Source of the DNA: Paraglaciecola algarum
GTDB taxonomy: Bacteria; Pseudomonadota; Gammaproteobacteria; Enterobacterales; Alteromonadaceae
Assembly (NCBI RefSeq): GCF_021532655.1
Contig: NZ_JAKGAS010000001.1
Coordinates: 186,001 to 250,000 of the forward strand
Direction: 5' to 3'
Length of the DNA: 64,000 bases
The notes beneath the pieces are model-generated. The model worked only from the letters and a program-made list of their open reading frames with translations. It ran no database searches and was not told the DNA's origin. How positions within the stretch are numbered: position 1 is the first letter of the stretch; every line of letters starts with the position of its first letter. Positions 48,713 through 58,602 of the stretch are shown in pieces. A program made the translations under genes and the position numbers.

Positions 48713-51512
48713 GCACCTTTTTCGTTCAAAACATCAAAGTCCGAATCCACAAGTTCGTATTCAAGCCATCGAAAACCTGAATCAACAGGATCCAGAGCAA
48801 AAATCAATTTTACATGAATTAGCATTCAATGATTCAGATGTAAATGTGAGCCTAGCTGCATTGCAAAAACTAGATAGTTTTGTGTTGTGGTACAAAATGG
48901 CCGAAATTGCTAAGAATGATAGGGTGCAAAAACGCTCCCAACAGATAGTAGAAGACACCTTGTTAACTGAGCAGGGTGGTCAGTTGGACATAGCTGAGAA
49001 ACGCAAGTTTGTGCTTGAGTGTCGCGATAATCGTTTAATAGAAAAACTATTGATGCAAAATTGGGTTCAGCAAGATACTGAGTTAGCGATGCAGCAATTG
49101 CAAAAGCTTGTAAAACCTCAATTGCAAGAAAAGTTGTTAATTGAAACCACTAACTTGAGTTTGCAGTTGGCTATCTTAAGTGAATTGCAAGACGGGCCTC
49201 AGCAACGAAAACTCCTGAATAAACTGATTAGAAAAAGTTCTGCTGATAGTCTAAAAAAGGAAGCGCAAAAACGATTAGATGCATGGCTATTAGCTGAGTC
49301 TCGGCCTTTAGAAATAGATAAAAAAGTTAAGATGATCTTGTCTCGTTTATTGGTATTAAAAGATAGTCAGGATTTGCCCTTAATTAAAGCCCAACAACAA
49401 GAGTTAGTGGCAGAATATCAGTTGGTTAGCGAAGAGTTTAGTTGTTTAACAGAGTTAAAAAGATCTGAGATAAATCAAAAATTTACTGACATCACTAAAA
49501 AAGTGAACCATGTCATTGAGCAGCTAGAGCCTAAGTGGCAAGCAAAGTTGGCTGAACTAGAATTACAGAAAAATATCAATGATTTAGTACATGAAATCAA
49601 ACAAACACTGAGCAAAGTTTCTGAGCAACTTAAGCTTAGAATGAATGAAATTAATCATGATGAAGCCAACACCTTTAACATGCAAATCTCTGAACATTGC
49701 CAGAAATTACAAACGTTAACCAAACAAATACCACTAAATAACACCAGTCAACATAAAAAATTAGAAGGTTTACATCAGGAGTTGTTAGCTAGCCGAAGTA
49801 CCTTAGAAAATTTACCTGAATTTCAAAATGCACTAAAAGTTGCACACGGTTTAATTGAAAAATTTTCTGCGTTACCTCTTCCTAGTGATCATAGTCAAAT
49901 TGAAGCCGCACAGGATTTTTCCAATGAACTAAAACAACAATGGTGGGATGCGATTGGTGGTTATAAAGAATTTATACCAGCGGATGTATCTAAAGTTTGG
50001 TCTAAAAGAAATAACCAATGGCAGGCTGCAATTAAACAGCTCAAAAGCCAAGTTGATGCCGACCTTACTCGGGTAAGAAATAAGATCAGAGCCGTCGATA
50101 GTTTAGTCAATCAAGGTAAGTTTAAAGCGGCTATGGGCTTGTATCAAAAAGTACAGCTTTGGTATTCAGCGCTACCTGAAAAGCAACAAGCTAAACTCGA
50201 GAAATCTTTTGTTTCAGTAAAAGAGCAAATAGAAAACCTACAAGATTGGCAGGAATATATTGCCGCTCCTCGTAAACCTGCTTTATTAAAAGAAGTAGAA
50301 AGTTTATTAGTAGAGCCATTGGCTGTGGATGACCAGGCCAAACAAATTAAATCCCTTAGAGCTCAATGGAATAGTCTGGGTAAGTTAGAAACAGAAGCTG
50401 ACGAAGCGCTTAATATAGCTTTTGACCAAGCAGTGGAAAAAGCCTTTGAGCCCTGTCGAATTCACTACGAGCAACAACAAAAAGAGCGTGCACAAAACTT
50501 ATTGGAAAAACAAAGTGTGTTGGCAAGTTTGTCTGAATTAAATCAATCAACGGTTGACCAGACTCAGATTGCCAAATCTCTTCGAGCATTACAGCAAAAG
50601 TGGCGAAATATAGGCGAAGTAGATTACAAATTACGTGCCGAGCTTTATGAACAATATCAAGCTTTAGTAACACCACTTAAAGATAAGGTTAATCAGTTCT
50701 ATCTAGATAACCAAGAACAAAAGCAGAAGTTAGTCGACAAGGCTTTAAAATTGCAAGAATTAGAGTCAATTGAAGAAGCAATTGAACAGGTTAAGAAGTT
50801 ACAAGAACAATGGAAAACCATTGCCCATGCCGGTAGAAAAGCAGAAACAACTTTATGGCCAGCGTTTAGAGAAGCTAATGATCAAATTTTTGCTAAACGT
50901 AATGCTGCTAGCCAGTTACAAAAAGATCAGGTTAATCAACAGGTCTCACAAGTAAAAGCTAAATTGTCTGAAATGGAAAAGGCTTTATCTCAAGCAAAAG
51001 ATACAGCTGAAATTCAATCTGCCTTACAAGACAAATTAGAAGTAAATCAGTTGTCTGCTTCATTACCTTTATCTGAACAAAAAACGGTTGAACGCCGACT
51101 TCAACAACTAGTCGAACAACAGCAATCTAAGTTAACAGACTTAAAAGCGGCTGAAAAAGTCCAACACTTCAAAGATATATTTTCTATTTTAGGAGATTGG
51201 CAACAAGACTCAGACTTAACTGAAAAATTGGATGTTTTACCCAAAGCATGGCAAGCCTGTTTTGTGAATACAAATACGAGTGTTGATCGCCAAGAACTGG
51301 TGTTAAAAATGGAAATTTTAGCTGAAGTTGAATCGCCAAAAGGTGAAATGGCTAAAAGGAAGGGAGTTCAAATGCAGTTAATGGCTGATAAATTGCAGAC
51401 CGGACAAGCGTTAAATTTAAATACCTTGTTTAAAGAGTGGATCAGTGCCGGTAAGTTAGATGACCAGAGCCAATTACACTTGCCTAGATTACGGAGAGTA
51501 TTTTTATCCTAA
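48702..51512 (+). CDS. DUF349-repeat coiled-coil protein
   Basis: The 936-residue protein is largely alpha-helical and rich in Gln, Lys, Glu and Leu. An N-terminal HEAT-like segment (about 15-200) is followed by long coiled coil and several DUF349 units, seen as recurring W-x-x-I-G-x-x and A-x-E-x-F-x-x-x-R patterns (for example K-W-R-N-I-G-E-V and Q-W-K-T-I-A-H-A). Large DUF349 proteins of this size occur throughout gammaproteobacteria and have no settled function. No signal peptide is seen. It overlaps yeaC by 11 bp. Confidence 0.85.
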   Translation: MIFKHLFRSKHQSPNPQVRIQAIENLNQQDPEQKSILHELAFNDSDVNVSLAALQKLDSFVLWYKMAEIAKNDRVQKRSQQIVEDTLLTEQGGQLDIAEKRKFVLECRDNRLIEKLLMQNWVQQDTELAMQQLQKLVKPQLQEKLLIETTNLSLQLAILSELQDGPQQRKLLNKLIRKSSADSLKKEAQKRLDAWLLAESRPLEIDKKVKMILSRLLVLKDSQDLPLIKAQQQELVAEYQLVSEEFSCLTELKRSEINQKFTDITKKVNHVIEQLEPKWQAKLAELELQKNINDLVHEIKQTLSKVSEQLKLRMNEINHDEANTFNMQISEHCQKLQTLTKQIPLNNTSQHKKLEGLHQELLASRSTLENLPEFQNALKVAHGLIEKFSALPLPSDHSQIEAAQDFSNELKQQWWDAIGGYKEFIPADVSKVWSKRNNQWQAAIKQLKSQVDADLTRVRNKIRAVDSLVNQGKFKAAMGLYQKVQLWYSALPEKQQAKLEKSFVSVKEQIENLQDWQEYIAAPRKPALLKEVESLLVEPLAVDDQAKQIKSLRAQWNSLGKLETEADEALNIAFDQAVEKAFEPCRIHYEQQQKERAQNLLEKQSVLASLSELNQSTVDQTQIAKSLRALQQKWRNIGEVDYKLRAELYEQYQALVTPLKDKVNQFYLDNQEQKQKLVDKALKLQELESIEEAIEQVKKLQEQWKTIAHAGRKAETTLWPAFREANDQIFAKRNAASQLQKDQVNQQVSQVKAKLSEMEKALSQAKDTAEIQSALQDKLEVNQLSASLPLSEQKTVERRLQQLVEQQQSKLTDLKAAEKVQHFKDIFSILGDWQQDSDLTEKLDVLPKAWQACFVNTNTSVDRQELVLKMEILAEVESPKGEMAKRKGVQMQLMADKLQTGQALNLNTLFKEWISAGKLDDQSQLHLPRLRRVFLS

Positions 51513-51649
51513 CGATTTTTTTTAGTCTAAATTTAAGCATTTTGGTTTGAAAATTAATTATTTACCAGTATTTTAAACTATATTTATACTGTTCTTAGAT
51601 TTAGTTAACTGCCCAGTGTTTTGGAAAATATTAATCTTATGGGACTAAA

Positions 51650-52798
51650 GTGAAGTTTTATTTTTGTATCTTGTGGGTGCTAATTTCTCAAATTAGCATG
51701 GGGGTTATGAGCCCCAAGGTTAACGCTAAGCCTGAAATGAAACCAAGCCAAGATGTCATCTTATTTGTAAAGGCCGACAAAGATTACCCGTTCTGGAAAA
51801 GTGCAGTGAGTTTTGCCGAAGCAGTAGCTGGCGTATTATCGTTAAGGTTCACTGCTCATTATATTCCACAAGCTCATAGAGATAGATTTAATAGTGTTGA
51901 ATATATAAAACTGTATCTTAAACAGTTGAAAAATCCTCCGAGTTTAGTGATATCTTCTTTTTTTCTAGGTGCTGAAGAGCAGGTATTACAATTATTTGGT
52001 AGTCAATCTATTGCTTTTATTAGTTTAAATTCAAATATTTCTCATCAGCAATTTTCAATATTAGGTAAGCCCAGAGAGCGTTTTCCTTTATGGTTGGGTC
52101 ACATATCTCCCAATGATGTGGTAGTAGGTAAACAGCTTGTTCAATCTTTGTTAAGACACTATCGAGCCAATAAAAACTGCGATATTGACGATTGTAATGC
52201 CAATATTTATGGTTTTGCTGGACTCCCTTTTGCTGCGGCAAGTAGACAACGTAAATTAGGCGTAGAGAGTGTTGTTTCAAAAGATAATATGGCTCATTCT
52301 TACGATATTGTGCCTGCTGATTGGCGTAGACACATAGTAGGTGAAAAAATGAATGCGGTTGTTTATCGTTATCCAGATATAGACATTTTTTGGGCCGCAA
52401 GTGACACTATGGCTTGGGGAATTGTGGATGGCATTAAAAACAATAAATATAAACAAAAGGTCTTGATTGGTGGTATTGATTGGGCACCAGAAACCATTCC
52501 CTATATTAAAAATGGAGACATGACTTTAAGTCTAGGTGGACATTTCTTAGAAGCCGGTATTGCTCTAATATTATATTATGACTATCTTAATGGGCTAGAT
52601 TTTGCAGCCAAGTACGGTACTGTCATTGAAACTAAACTATCAGAACTGAATCAACAAAATTTGGATCTTTTAGGTTCATTTCTAGCTGTTCCTCAATGGA
52701 AAGAGTCTGTACTAAAAAAATACAGCAAGTTTAATAATCCGGCCCGACAAGATTATGTATTTGATCCCCAAACTATTATTCGCCAGCAATTAAATTAA
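51650..52798 (+). CDS. Orphan periplasmic binding protein, type 1 (ABC sugar-binding-like)
   Basis: A GTG at 51650 starts a 382-residue protein with a signal peptide (hydrophobic to about residue 20, cleavage near V-N-A-K). The mature part is a type 1 periplasmic binding fold: V-I-L-F-V-K-A-D-K-D-Y-P-F-W-K as first strand and helix, I-F-W-A-A-S-D-T-M-A-W-G near residue 245 and G-G-I-D-W-A-P near 275. No permease or ATPase gene is adjacent, so it may serve a sensor (as LuxP-like proteins do) or a distant transporter. Ligand unknown. Confidence 0.8.
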   Translation: MKFYFCILWVLISQISMGVMSPKVNAKPEMKPSQDVILFVKADKDYPFWKSAVSFAEAVAGVLSLRFTAHYIPQAHRDRFNSVEYIKLYLKQLKNPPSLVISSFFLGAEEQVLQLFGSQSIAFISLNSNISHQQFSILGKPRERFPLWLGHISPNDVVVGKQLVQSLLRHYRANKNCDIDDCNANIYGFAGLPFAAASRQRKLGVESVVSKDNMAHSYDIVPADWRRHIVGEKMNAVVYRYPDIDIFWAASDTMAWGIVDGIKNNKYKQKVLIGGIDWAPETIPYIKNGDMTLSLGGHFLEAGIALILYYDYLNGLDFAAKYGTVIETKLSELNQQNLDLLGSFLAVPQWKESVLKKYSKFNNPARQDYVFDPQTIIRQQLN

Positions 52799-52863
52799 TT
52801 TAATTGGCTGCAGATCAGTATAATGATGCGCCTAAACCTATTGTAATCTGAATGTGGAAATTC

Positions 52864-53595
52864 ATGTCTTTGATCCGATTAAATAAATTTATAAGTGACT
52901 CAGGTTTTTGTTCACGCAGAGAAGCTGACAAGTTAATTGAGCAAAAACGTGTGAAAATAAATGGCGATATTCCTGAGCTTGGTACGAAAGTCGCGACAGG
53001 CGATCAAGTCACAGTAGATAATCAAACCATAGCGGCCAGTGCACAAAACAAGTCTGACAGAGTCTACATTGCCTATCACAAACCTATTGGTATTACCTGC
53101 ACCACAGAGCGCCATATAAAAGGCAATATTATTGATGCCATAGGACATAAAGAACGAATTTTTCCCATTGGTAGATTAGATAAACCCTCTGAAGGTTTAA
53201 TCTTTTTGACCAGTGATGGCGATATAGTTAATAAAATACTACGGGCTGAAAACGCCCACGATAAAGAGTATGTTGTAACCGTTGATCGTCCATTAAGTGA
53301 ACATTTCATTAAAAAAATGGCTGGCGGTATTCCGATTTTAGATACAGTAACCAAACCATGTGTAGTGACTATGCAAAGTAAAATGGTATTTCGCATCGTG
53401 TTAACCCAAGGCTTGAACCGCCAAATCCGCAGAATGTGTGAATATTTAGGTTACGAAGTCACTAAGTTAAAACGCACACGTATTATGTCTGTGCGTTTAG
53501 CAGGTTTAAAACCAGGACAGTGGCGAGACTTGACTGCTGATGAGATGGAAGAAATTAATTCAGCAGTGCAGGGGTCGAGTAAAACAGCTGTTTAG
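52864..53595 (+). CDS. rluF: 23S rRNA pseudouridine synthase, RluF type
   Basis: ATG 52864 begins M-S-L-I-R-L-N-K-F-I-S-D-S-G-F-C-S-R-R-E-A-D, the S4 RNA-binding domain; ATG 52852 is an in-frame alternative. The catalytic motif is G-R-L-D-K-P-S-E-G-L (Asp about 102). The late N-R-Q-I-R-R-M-C-E-Y-L-G-Y-E-V and L-K-R-T-R-I-M fit RluF, which modifies U2604 (and tRNA-Tyr U35) in E. coli. Length of 243 residues is somewhat shorter than E. coli RluF. Cytoplasmic. Confidence 0.9.
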   Translation: MSLIRLNKFISDSGFCSRREADKLIEQKRVKINGDIPELGTKVATGDQVTVDNQTIAASAQNKSDRVYIAYHKPIGITCTTERHIKGNIIDAIGHKERIFPIGRLDKPSEGLIFLTSDGDIVNKILRAENAHDKEYVVTVDRPLSEHFIKKMAGGIPILDTVTKPCVVTMQSKMVFRIVLTQGLNRQIRRMCEYLGYEVTKLKRTRIMSVRLAGLKPGQWRDLTADEMEEINSAVQGSSKTAV

Positions 53596-53702
53596 TAGAG
53601 CGGAATTTTGTAATAGATTTAAAGTGTTATAGGTATAAATGCTTAATGTTTTAAAAAAGTAAAGCTGCGTAGTTTTAATATTTTAATGTCACAAGGGGCG
53701 TT

Positions 53703-54107
53703 ATGGCATTTGAAGATAAATATCGACTAAGTTGCCATGCGGTAATTACAAATGATAAAAATGAAGTCTTATTGCTTAAAGCAAACTACGGTGATAAGAA
53801 CTGGGGGCTTCCAGGAGGAGCGATTGATCCTAATGAAACTATTCACGAGGCGCTGCTCCGCGAATGTCTAGAAGAGTTGAACTGTGAAGTCTATGTTAAA
53901 TATTTAAGTGGTGTTTATTTTCATAGTGCTTTTAACTCCCAGGCTTTTATATTTCGCTGTGAGTTTAAGCAACACTCATCGATAAAATTAAGTCATGAGC
54001 ACACTGACTATAAATACGTCGCAATTCAAAATATGTCTAGGGTCCAACAACATCGAATTAATGATTGTTTGTCTTACTGTGGCAATGTATTTAGTGCAAA
54101 ATTTTAA
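53703..54107 (+). CDS. Nudix hydrolase
   Basis: The 134-residue protein carries a Nudix box at about residues 39-61, G-A-I-D-P-N-E followed by R-E-C-L-E-E-L, with all metal-binding Glu positions. The final Gly of the classic box is Asn. Preceding L-L-L-K-A-N-Y-G-D-K-N-W-G-L-P-G-G matches mutT-like enzymes that hydrolyse nucleoside diphosphate derivatives. The substrate cannot be assigned. AAGGGG lies 5 bases before the ATG. Confidence 0.9.
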   Translation: MAFEDKYRLSCHAVITNDKNEVLLLKANYGDKNWGLPGGAIDPNETIHEALLRECLEELNCEVYVKYLSGVYFHSAFNSQAFIFRCEFKQHSSIKLSHEHTDYKYVAIQNMSRVQQHRINDCLSYCGNVFSAKF

Positions 54108-54277
54108 TTTATACCAATTCATACATTGGTTAAAACACTTATTATTTGGCCAAAAGCACTCACTTCGAAATTAACTATTTTGCTTATCTCATTGAAAATA
54201 AAAGATTTTATTTGTGGTATAGGGTTTGCTTTACTTTAGTGTAATTAACAAAAAGTAGAAATTAATGGAGAATTAAT

Positions 54278-54469
54278 ATGTTTGCATTTTTAGGTGGCGT
54301 GGTATTTTTTATCTTTTGGATCATTCCTATCATAGCGATTATTGTGTCTAATAGAACCAAAGGGGGAGAGAAGGCGGCTTGGATTTTAGCGGTGATCTTT
54401 GTGTCTTGGTTTGCTTGGATATTCTATTTATTGTTAGCCCCCTTGAAGTCGCAATCCTATAGAGTGTAA
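54278..54469 (+). CDS. Small PLDc_N-type membrane protein
   Basis: This 63-residue protein has two hydrophobic helices (about 4-24 and 34-54) joined by S-N-R-T-K-G-G-E-K-A-A-W, and ends W-I-F-Y-L-L-L-A-P-L. This is the pattern of the phospholipase-D-nuclease N-terminal (PLDc_N) family, often found as stand-alone small inner-membrane proteins. GGAG precedes the ATG. Function unknown. Confidence 0.75.
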   Translation: MFAFLGGVVFFIFWIIPIIAIIVSNRTKGGEKAAWILAVIFVSWFAWIFYLLLAPLKSQSYRV

Positions 54470-54545
54470 TGGTGTTAAAGCGTGGAGTGTGTAATACAAG
54501 CTATATTGACCTTTCGTTTGTTATGCACTTCATTTTATTAATTGA

Positions 54546-55289
54546 TCAAATTTTCACACATACAAAAATCGCATTTCCCGAATGACTGGTGTAAGGCATT
54601 ATTTTTTCGTAGTCATGCTCAAAAACATTCACATCGAAGTAAGGAGATAATAAGGTTATTAACATATCAAATTGTAAAGCGACCATTGAATGCTCGTCTT
54701 GCCAAACTTGAGTTTGGAAACCGGTTTCTTTTTCAATTCGAATCTTAAGTGACTGTTTATCACCTTCGCCACTGTATTGCCAAGCTGAACTAAAGGTAAA
54801 TTTATTGCCTTGTTGTTGAGTGGTGTGTTTTACAAATAAGGTATTATCGATTTTAGTTTTGTCGACTAGGTTAAAACAAAATACGCCATTATTGGCCAAT
54901 GCTTCATATACACTTTTAATACAGCTTTGTATTTTTTCAATGTTTTGATTGTAATGCAGAGAATATAAAAAGCAGGTGACTAAATCCAATGGGGCTGACA
55001 CAGTAAAGTCACTCATATCTTGCAAAGAGAAGTCAGCTTCTGGGCATCGAGTTTGTGCGAGATCTAACATGGGTTGATTAATATCCAAACCACTGCTTTG
55101 ATACCCTAAGTCAATAAAGTGGCGCATGTGCGGTCCTGTTCCACAAGCTAAATCAAGATGTGTTTTACCATTACTGCCAAATAGTTGATGGAATCTTTGA
55201 ATACATTTACTTTGGCTAAGATAGTCAATATCAATACACATTAAGTCATAATAGTCTGATAGGTCAGTATATAGGGCGTTAGTTGCCAT
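54546..55289 (-). CDS. Class I SAM-dependent methyltransferase
   Basis: The 247-residue cytoplasmic protein has motif I, H-L-D-L-A-C-G-T-G-P-H (about residues 44-54), acidic motif II G-L-D-I-N-Q-P (about 68) and D-M-S-D-F (about 92), all typical of Rossmann-fold methyltransferases of the Methyltransf_25 type. The Y-D-x-L-M start is also common. The methyl acceptor is unknown. It is convergent with the small PLDc_N gene and not clearly in an operon. Confidence 0.88.
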   Translation of the reverse strand: MATNALYTDLSDYYDLMCIDIDYLSQSKCIQRFHQLFGSNGKTHLDLACGTGPHMRHFIDLGYQSSGLDINQPMLDLAQTRCPEADFSLQDMSDFTVSAPLDLVTCFLYSLHYNQNIEKIQSCIKSVYEALANNGVFCFNLVDKTKIDNTLFVKHTTQQQGNKFTFSSAWQYSGEGDKQSLKIRIEKETGFQTQVWQDEHSMVALQFDMLITLLSPYFDVNVFEHDYEKIMPYTSHSGNAIFVCVKI

Positions 55290-55445
55290 GTTGCTCTTTA
55301 ATTTATGCGGGTATATCTCAAGGGTGGCGCATCATAAACTAAGCAATGAGACTTGCGAAGTAGAAATCTTATATTTATACCGAATGTTACAATACCCTAT
55401 CTGGTATTGAAGGATTAATCCTAGAGGATATGAACCTATGGCGCT

Positions 55446-57173
55446 TTAAAGACCATAGGTATAAGTGAGTAAGGTTAATACGATGCTTGAATAACAAGCA
55501 GAAATAGGTAATCCAAACTTTATAAAATGTTTAAATTTGTAATTACTTGCACTAAATACTAGAAGGTTAGTTTGATATCCGTAGGGTGAAATAAAACTGG
55601 CGCTGGCGGCAAACGCCACAGCTAAGGCAAATGGCATTAAAGGCACGCCTAATATTTCTACTAATCCATAAGCAAAAGGGAACATTAGTGCTGCTGCTGC
55701 GTTATTGGTGACTAATTCTGTTAATACTAACGTGAGTAAATAAATAGCGACTAAGGCCCAGACAGGGCTGACAGTTGATGCCCAAGGATAAATTAGCTCC
55801 ATAACATAACTAATGACTCCCGCCTTTTCTAGTGCGGTGGCTAAACTCAATGCGCCCACTATGACTATAATTAAGTTTAATGGAATATTACGTTTAATTT
55901 CATTGTTTGATGTTACGCCACTTATGACTAAAGCGGCCATAAAAAACACTAAACCGGTGACTAAGCTAATAATCGAACTTGCTGCTAACGCCACAGTTAA
56001 TAAAAAACCACCTAATGTTACCCATTCTTGCTTGTGGCTGAGTTTAGTGGTCATTTTCTTTTCAGATAATATAAAAAAGTTTTTGGCTAGGTTATGTCTT
56101 TGCATAAAGTCAGGGCCGGTAGCCAATAATAAAAAATCTCCAGCTTGTAATTTTATTTCGCCTAACTTACCTGATAAAGATTCACCATCTCGCCTAATGG
56201 CGACAACTGCTGCGTCAAACAATGCTCTAAAGCCCAATACTTTCAGTGTTTGACCGATAATAGGCGCACGATTAGAGATAATGACTTCAGTTAAGTTTTC
56301 TCGTAACAGTCCACTACATTCAGCAAATAAATTTAATCCTTTAATATGACTTAGGTTATCCACATTTTGTACATTGCCAGTAAAGATCAGTTTATCACCT
56401 GCATGGATCACAAAGTCAGGATTGATTGGGGTGATGAGTTTTCCATCTCGTGCTACTTCAATAAGAAACAGCTCAGGTAGATTGCGTAAATGATTTTCTT
56501 CAACGGTTTTACCTACTAATTCAGAGCTACTGCTAACGTCAGCTTCAATAAAATAACTATTGTATTGATTGTTTTTATTTTCAATGGTGGGTAAAAAAGG
56601 AGTCATTAAAAACATTAATAAACCACAACTTAAACCGGCCACTAAACCGTATAAAGTAAAGTCCCAAAAATTAAAACCTGGGTGTCCATGCTCAATTAAA
56701 AAGCTATCGACTATTAAGTTAGTAGAGGTACCAATTAAGGTCACTGTACCACCTAATATGGCAGCATATGATAATGGTATGAGTAAGCGCGAAGCGTGAT
56801 GATATTGGTTTTGTTTAACTGGACCAATTAAGCTAGCCACTATGGCTGTGTTATTTAATAAAGCAGAGGAGGTAAAAGTCAGTCCAAATAATCGCCAAAA
56901 ACTGGTTTTAAAATTAGCGGTAACCAGTGTTCTGCCTAAACGCTTAATCAAGGAGGTTTTATCAACCGCAGTGCTCACCAAGAGTAGTAGGATAAGTGTT
57001 ATTAATCCTTGGTTGGTAAAGTTAATTAATACGTCTGCCATCTTTAATTGCTGAGTAGCAATGAGAGCTAAAAGTGACGTGGCAAAAATTAAGGAAGGGC
57101 GCTGGTCGGTTAAAACAAGCGCCAAAATGGTACTAACAAATATAGCTAAAACAAGATACTGATTAATATCCAT
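55446..57173 (-). CDS. SLC13/DASS-type permease with two TrkA-C domains, probable sulfate transporter
   Basis: The 575-residue protein has N- and C-terminal membrane halves with the family motifs T-S-S-A-L-L-N-N-T-A-I and L-T-E-L-V-T-N-N-A-A-A, where paired Asn-Thr/Asn-Asn loops bind sodium and anion. Between them (about 205-370) are two RCK_C/TrkA_C domains (G-K-T-V-E-E-N and G-Q-T-L-K-V-L-G-F start points). It is the last gene after cysN, 17 bp downstream, so sulfate uptake feeding ATP sulfurylase is the natural inference. Confidence 0.88.
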   Translation of the reverse strand: MDINQYLVLAIFVSTILALVLTDQRPSLIFATSLLALIATQQLKMADVLINFTNQGLITLILLLLVSTAVDKTSLIKRLGRTLVTANFKTSFWRLFGLTFTSSALLNNTAIVASLIGPVKQNQYHHASRLLIPLSYAAILGGTVTLIGTSTNLIVDSFLIEHGHPGFNFWDFTLYGLVAGLSCGLLMFLMTPFLPTIENKNNQYNSYFIEADVSSSSELVGKTVEENHLRNLPELFLIEVARDGKLITPINPDFVIHAGDKLIFTGNVQNVDNLSHIKGLNLFAECSGLLRENLTEVIISNRAPIIGQTLKVLGFRALFDAAVVAIRRDGESLSGKLGEIKLQAGDFLLLATGPDFMQRHNLAKNFFILSEKKMTTKLSHKQEWVTLGGFLLTVALAASSIISLVTGLVFFMAALVISGVTSNNEIKRNIPLNLIIVIVGALSLATALEKAGVISYVMELIYPWASTVSPVWALVAIYLLTLVLTELVTNNAAAALMFPFAYGLVEILGVPLMPFALAVAFAASASFISPYGYQTNLLVFSASNYKFKHFIKFGLPISACYSSIVLTLLTYTYGL

Positions 57174-57190
57174 TTAATAGTATCTTGTAT

Positions 57191-58600
57191 TTATAGTTTA
57201 GTGATGTCGTTAGCATTCCAATGTGGAAAGTGCTTTCTAACGAGTGCATTAAACTCAAGTTCGAATTCTGAAAATTCAGACTTAGAAGCGCTTTCTTCAG
57301 CCGCATCAATAATCATACCTGCGCCAACTGTACCATTGGTTAGACGATCAATAATGATAAAAGCACCTGTCGTACGATTTTTTGTATAAGGGTCGCAGGC
57401 AACAGGTTGAGTTAACTTTATTTTACCCACAGCAATTTCGTTTAACTCTAAACGCACCGCATCTTTGTGCTCCATTGAGTTAACGTCGATTTGATAATCA
57501 ATATCAGTCACGCTACCAGGTACAAATTTAGTGGCAAATTTAAATCCGTATTGCTTATGAGGCATCAATGGCTCTTCGTCCATCCAAACTAAATTCGTCA
57601 CATAAGTATTTGAATGTAAAGGTAGATTATCGCTCTTAACAATCATGTCACCACGAGAAATATCAATCTCGTCTTCTAAAGTTAAAGTGGTGGTTAATGG
57701 TACGTATGCTGTTTCTTGTTCGCCCTCAAAGTTGACAATCGCTTTTACCTTAGATTGTTTACCAGATGGCAAAGCTGTAACACTGTCACCAGGTTTAATT
57801 TGACCCGACACAACAGTCCCGGCAAAGCCTCTAAAGTTTAGGTTAGGACGGTTGACATATTGCACAGGGAAACGGAAGTCATCTAAATTGAAATCTTTGT
57901 CTATTTCGATGTTTTCCAACATCTTCATCAGAGTTTCCCCTTGATACCAAGGAGTATGTTCACTGATGTTGACTACGTTATCGCCTTCAAGAGCTGATAA
58001 AGGAATAAATTGAATATCTGGGATCTCTAATTGTTTAGAAAACTCTAAATAATCAGCTTTGATTTCTTCATAAACTGACTCGCTATATTCCATTAGATCC
58101 ATCTTATTAACGGCAACTACAACGTGTTTGATACCTAATAAAGAAACTAAAAAGGAGTGCCTACGAGTTTGGGTTTTTACCCCAGCTCTAGCATCAATCA
58201 AAATAATGGCCACATCACATGTTGATGCGCCAGTTACCATGTTACGGGTATATTGTTCGTGGCCTGGGGTGTCGGCGATAATAAACTTACGCTTGTCAGT
58301 AGAAAAATATCGGTAAGCTACATCAATTGTGATGCCTTGCTCACGCTCAGATTGTAAGCCATCTACCAAAAGGGCTAGATCCACTTTTTCACCAGTCGTA
58401 CCAACTTTTTTACTGTCTTTGGTAATAGCCGCTAACTGGTCTTCAAAAATCATTTTTGAATCATGTAACAAACGGCCAATCAGGGTACTTTTGCCGTCAT
58501 CAACGCTGCCACAGGTTAAAAAACGCAACATATCTTTCTTTTCATGTTGGTCTAGGTAGCCCAAAATATCGGACTGTAATAAGGTATTTTCGCTATTCAT
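57191..58600 (-). CDS. cysN: Sulfate adenylyltransferase, large GTPase subunit
   Basis: ATG 58600 lies 2 bp after the cysQ stop; a TTG at 58609 is less likely. The 469-residue protein has the EF-Tu-like P-loop G-S-V-D-D-G-K-S-T, the D-T-P-G-H-E G3 motif and N-K-M-D G4 motif, followed by two beta-barrel domains. With CysD it makes adenosine 5'-phosphosulfate, using GTP hydrolysis to drive the reaction. It normally sits next to cysD, but here cysC and cysQ lie between. No APS kinase domain is fused, consistent with a separate cysC. Confidence 0.95.
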   Translation of the reverse strand: MNSENTLLQSDILGYLDQHEKKDMLRFLTCGSVDDGKSTLIGRLLHDSKMIFEDQLAAITKDSKKVGTTGEKVDLALLVDGLQSEREQGITIDVAYRYFSTDKRKFIIADTPGHEQYTRNMVTGASTCDVAIILIDARAGVKTQTRRHSFLVSLLGIKHVVVAVNKMDLMEYSESVYEEIKADYLEFSKQLEIPDIQFIPLSALEGDNVVNISEHTPWYQGETLMKMLENIEIDKDFNLDDFRFPVQYVNRPNLNFRGFAGTVVSGQIKPGDSVTALPSGKQSKVKAIVNFEGEQETAYVPLTTTLTLEDEIDISRGDMIVKSDNLPLHSNTYVTNLVWMDEEPLMPHKQYGFKFATKFVPGSVTDIDYQIDVNSMEHKDAVRLELNEIAVGKIKLTQPVACDPYTKNRTTGAFIIIDRLTNGTVGAGMIIDAAEESASKSEFSEFELEFNALVRKHFPHWNANDITKL

Positions 58601-58602
58601 AA

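Noticed and set aside
54110..54224. Possible second inverted-repeat element (TATACCA ... TGGTATA) between the Nudix and PLDc_N genes
   Set aside because: Only about seven bases match in inverted orientation and the inner sequence does not continue the pairing. In AT-rich DNA this can occur by chance.
55391..55408. AATACC / GGTATT hairpin upstream of the methyltransferase gene
   Set aside because: The stem is only six base pairs and AT-rich, with no T tract. It has no clear role.
55434..55460. ACCTATGG / CCATAGGT inverted repeat spanning the SLC13 stop codon as a terminator
   Set aside because: No T-rich tail follows on the minus strand and the loop is long, so it is not a convincing terminator.
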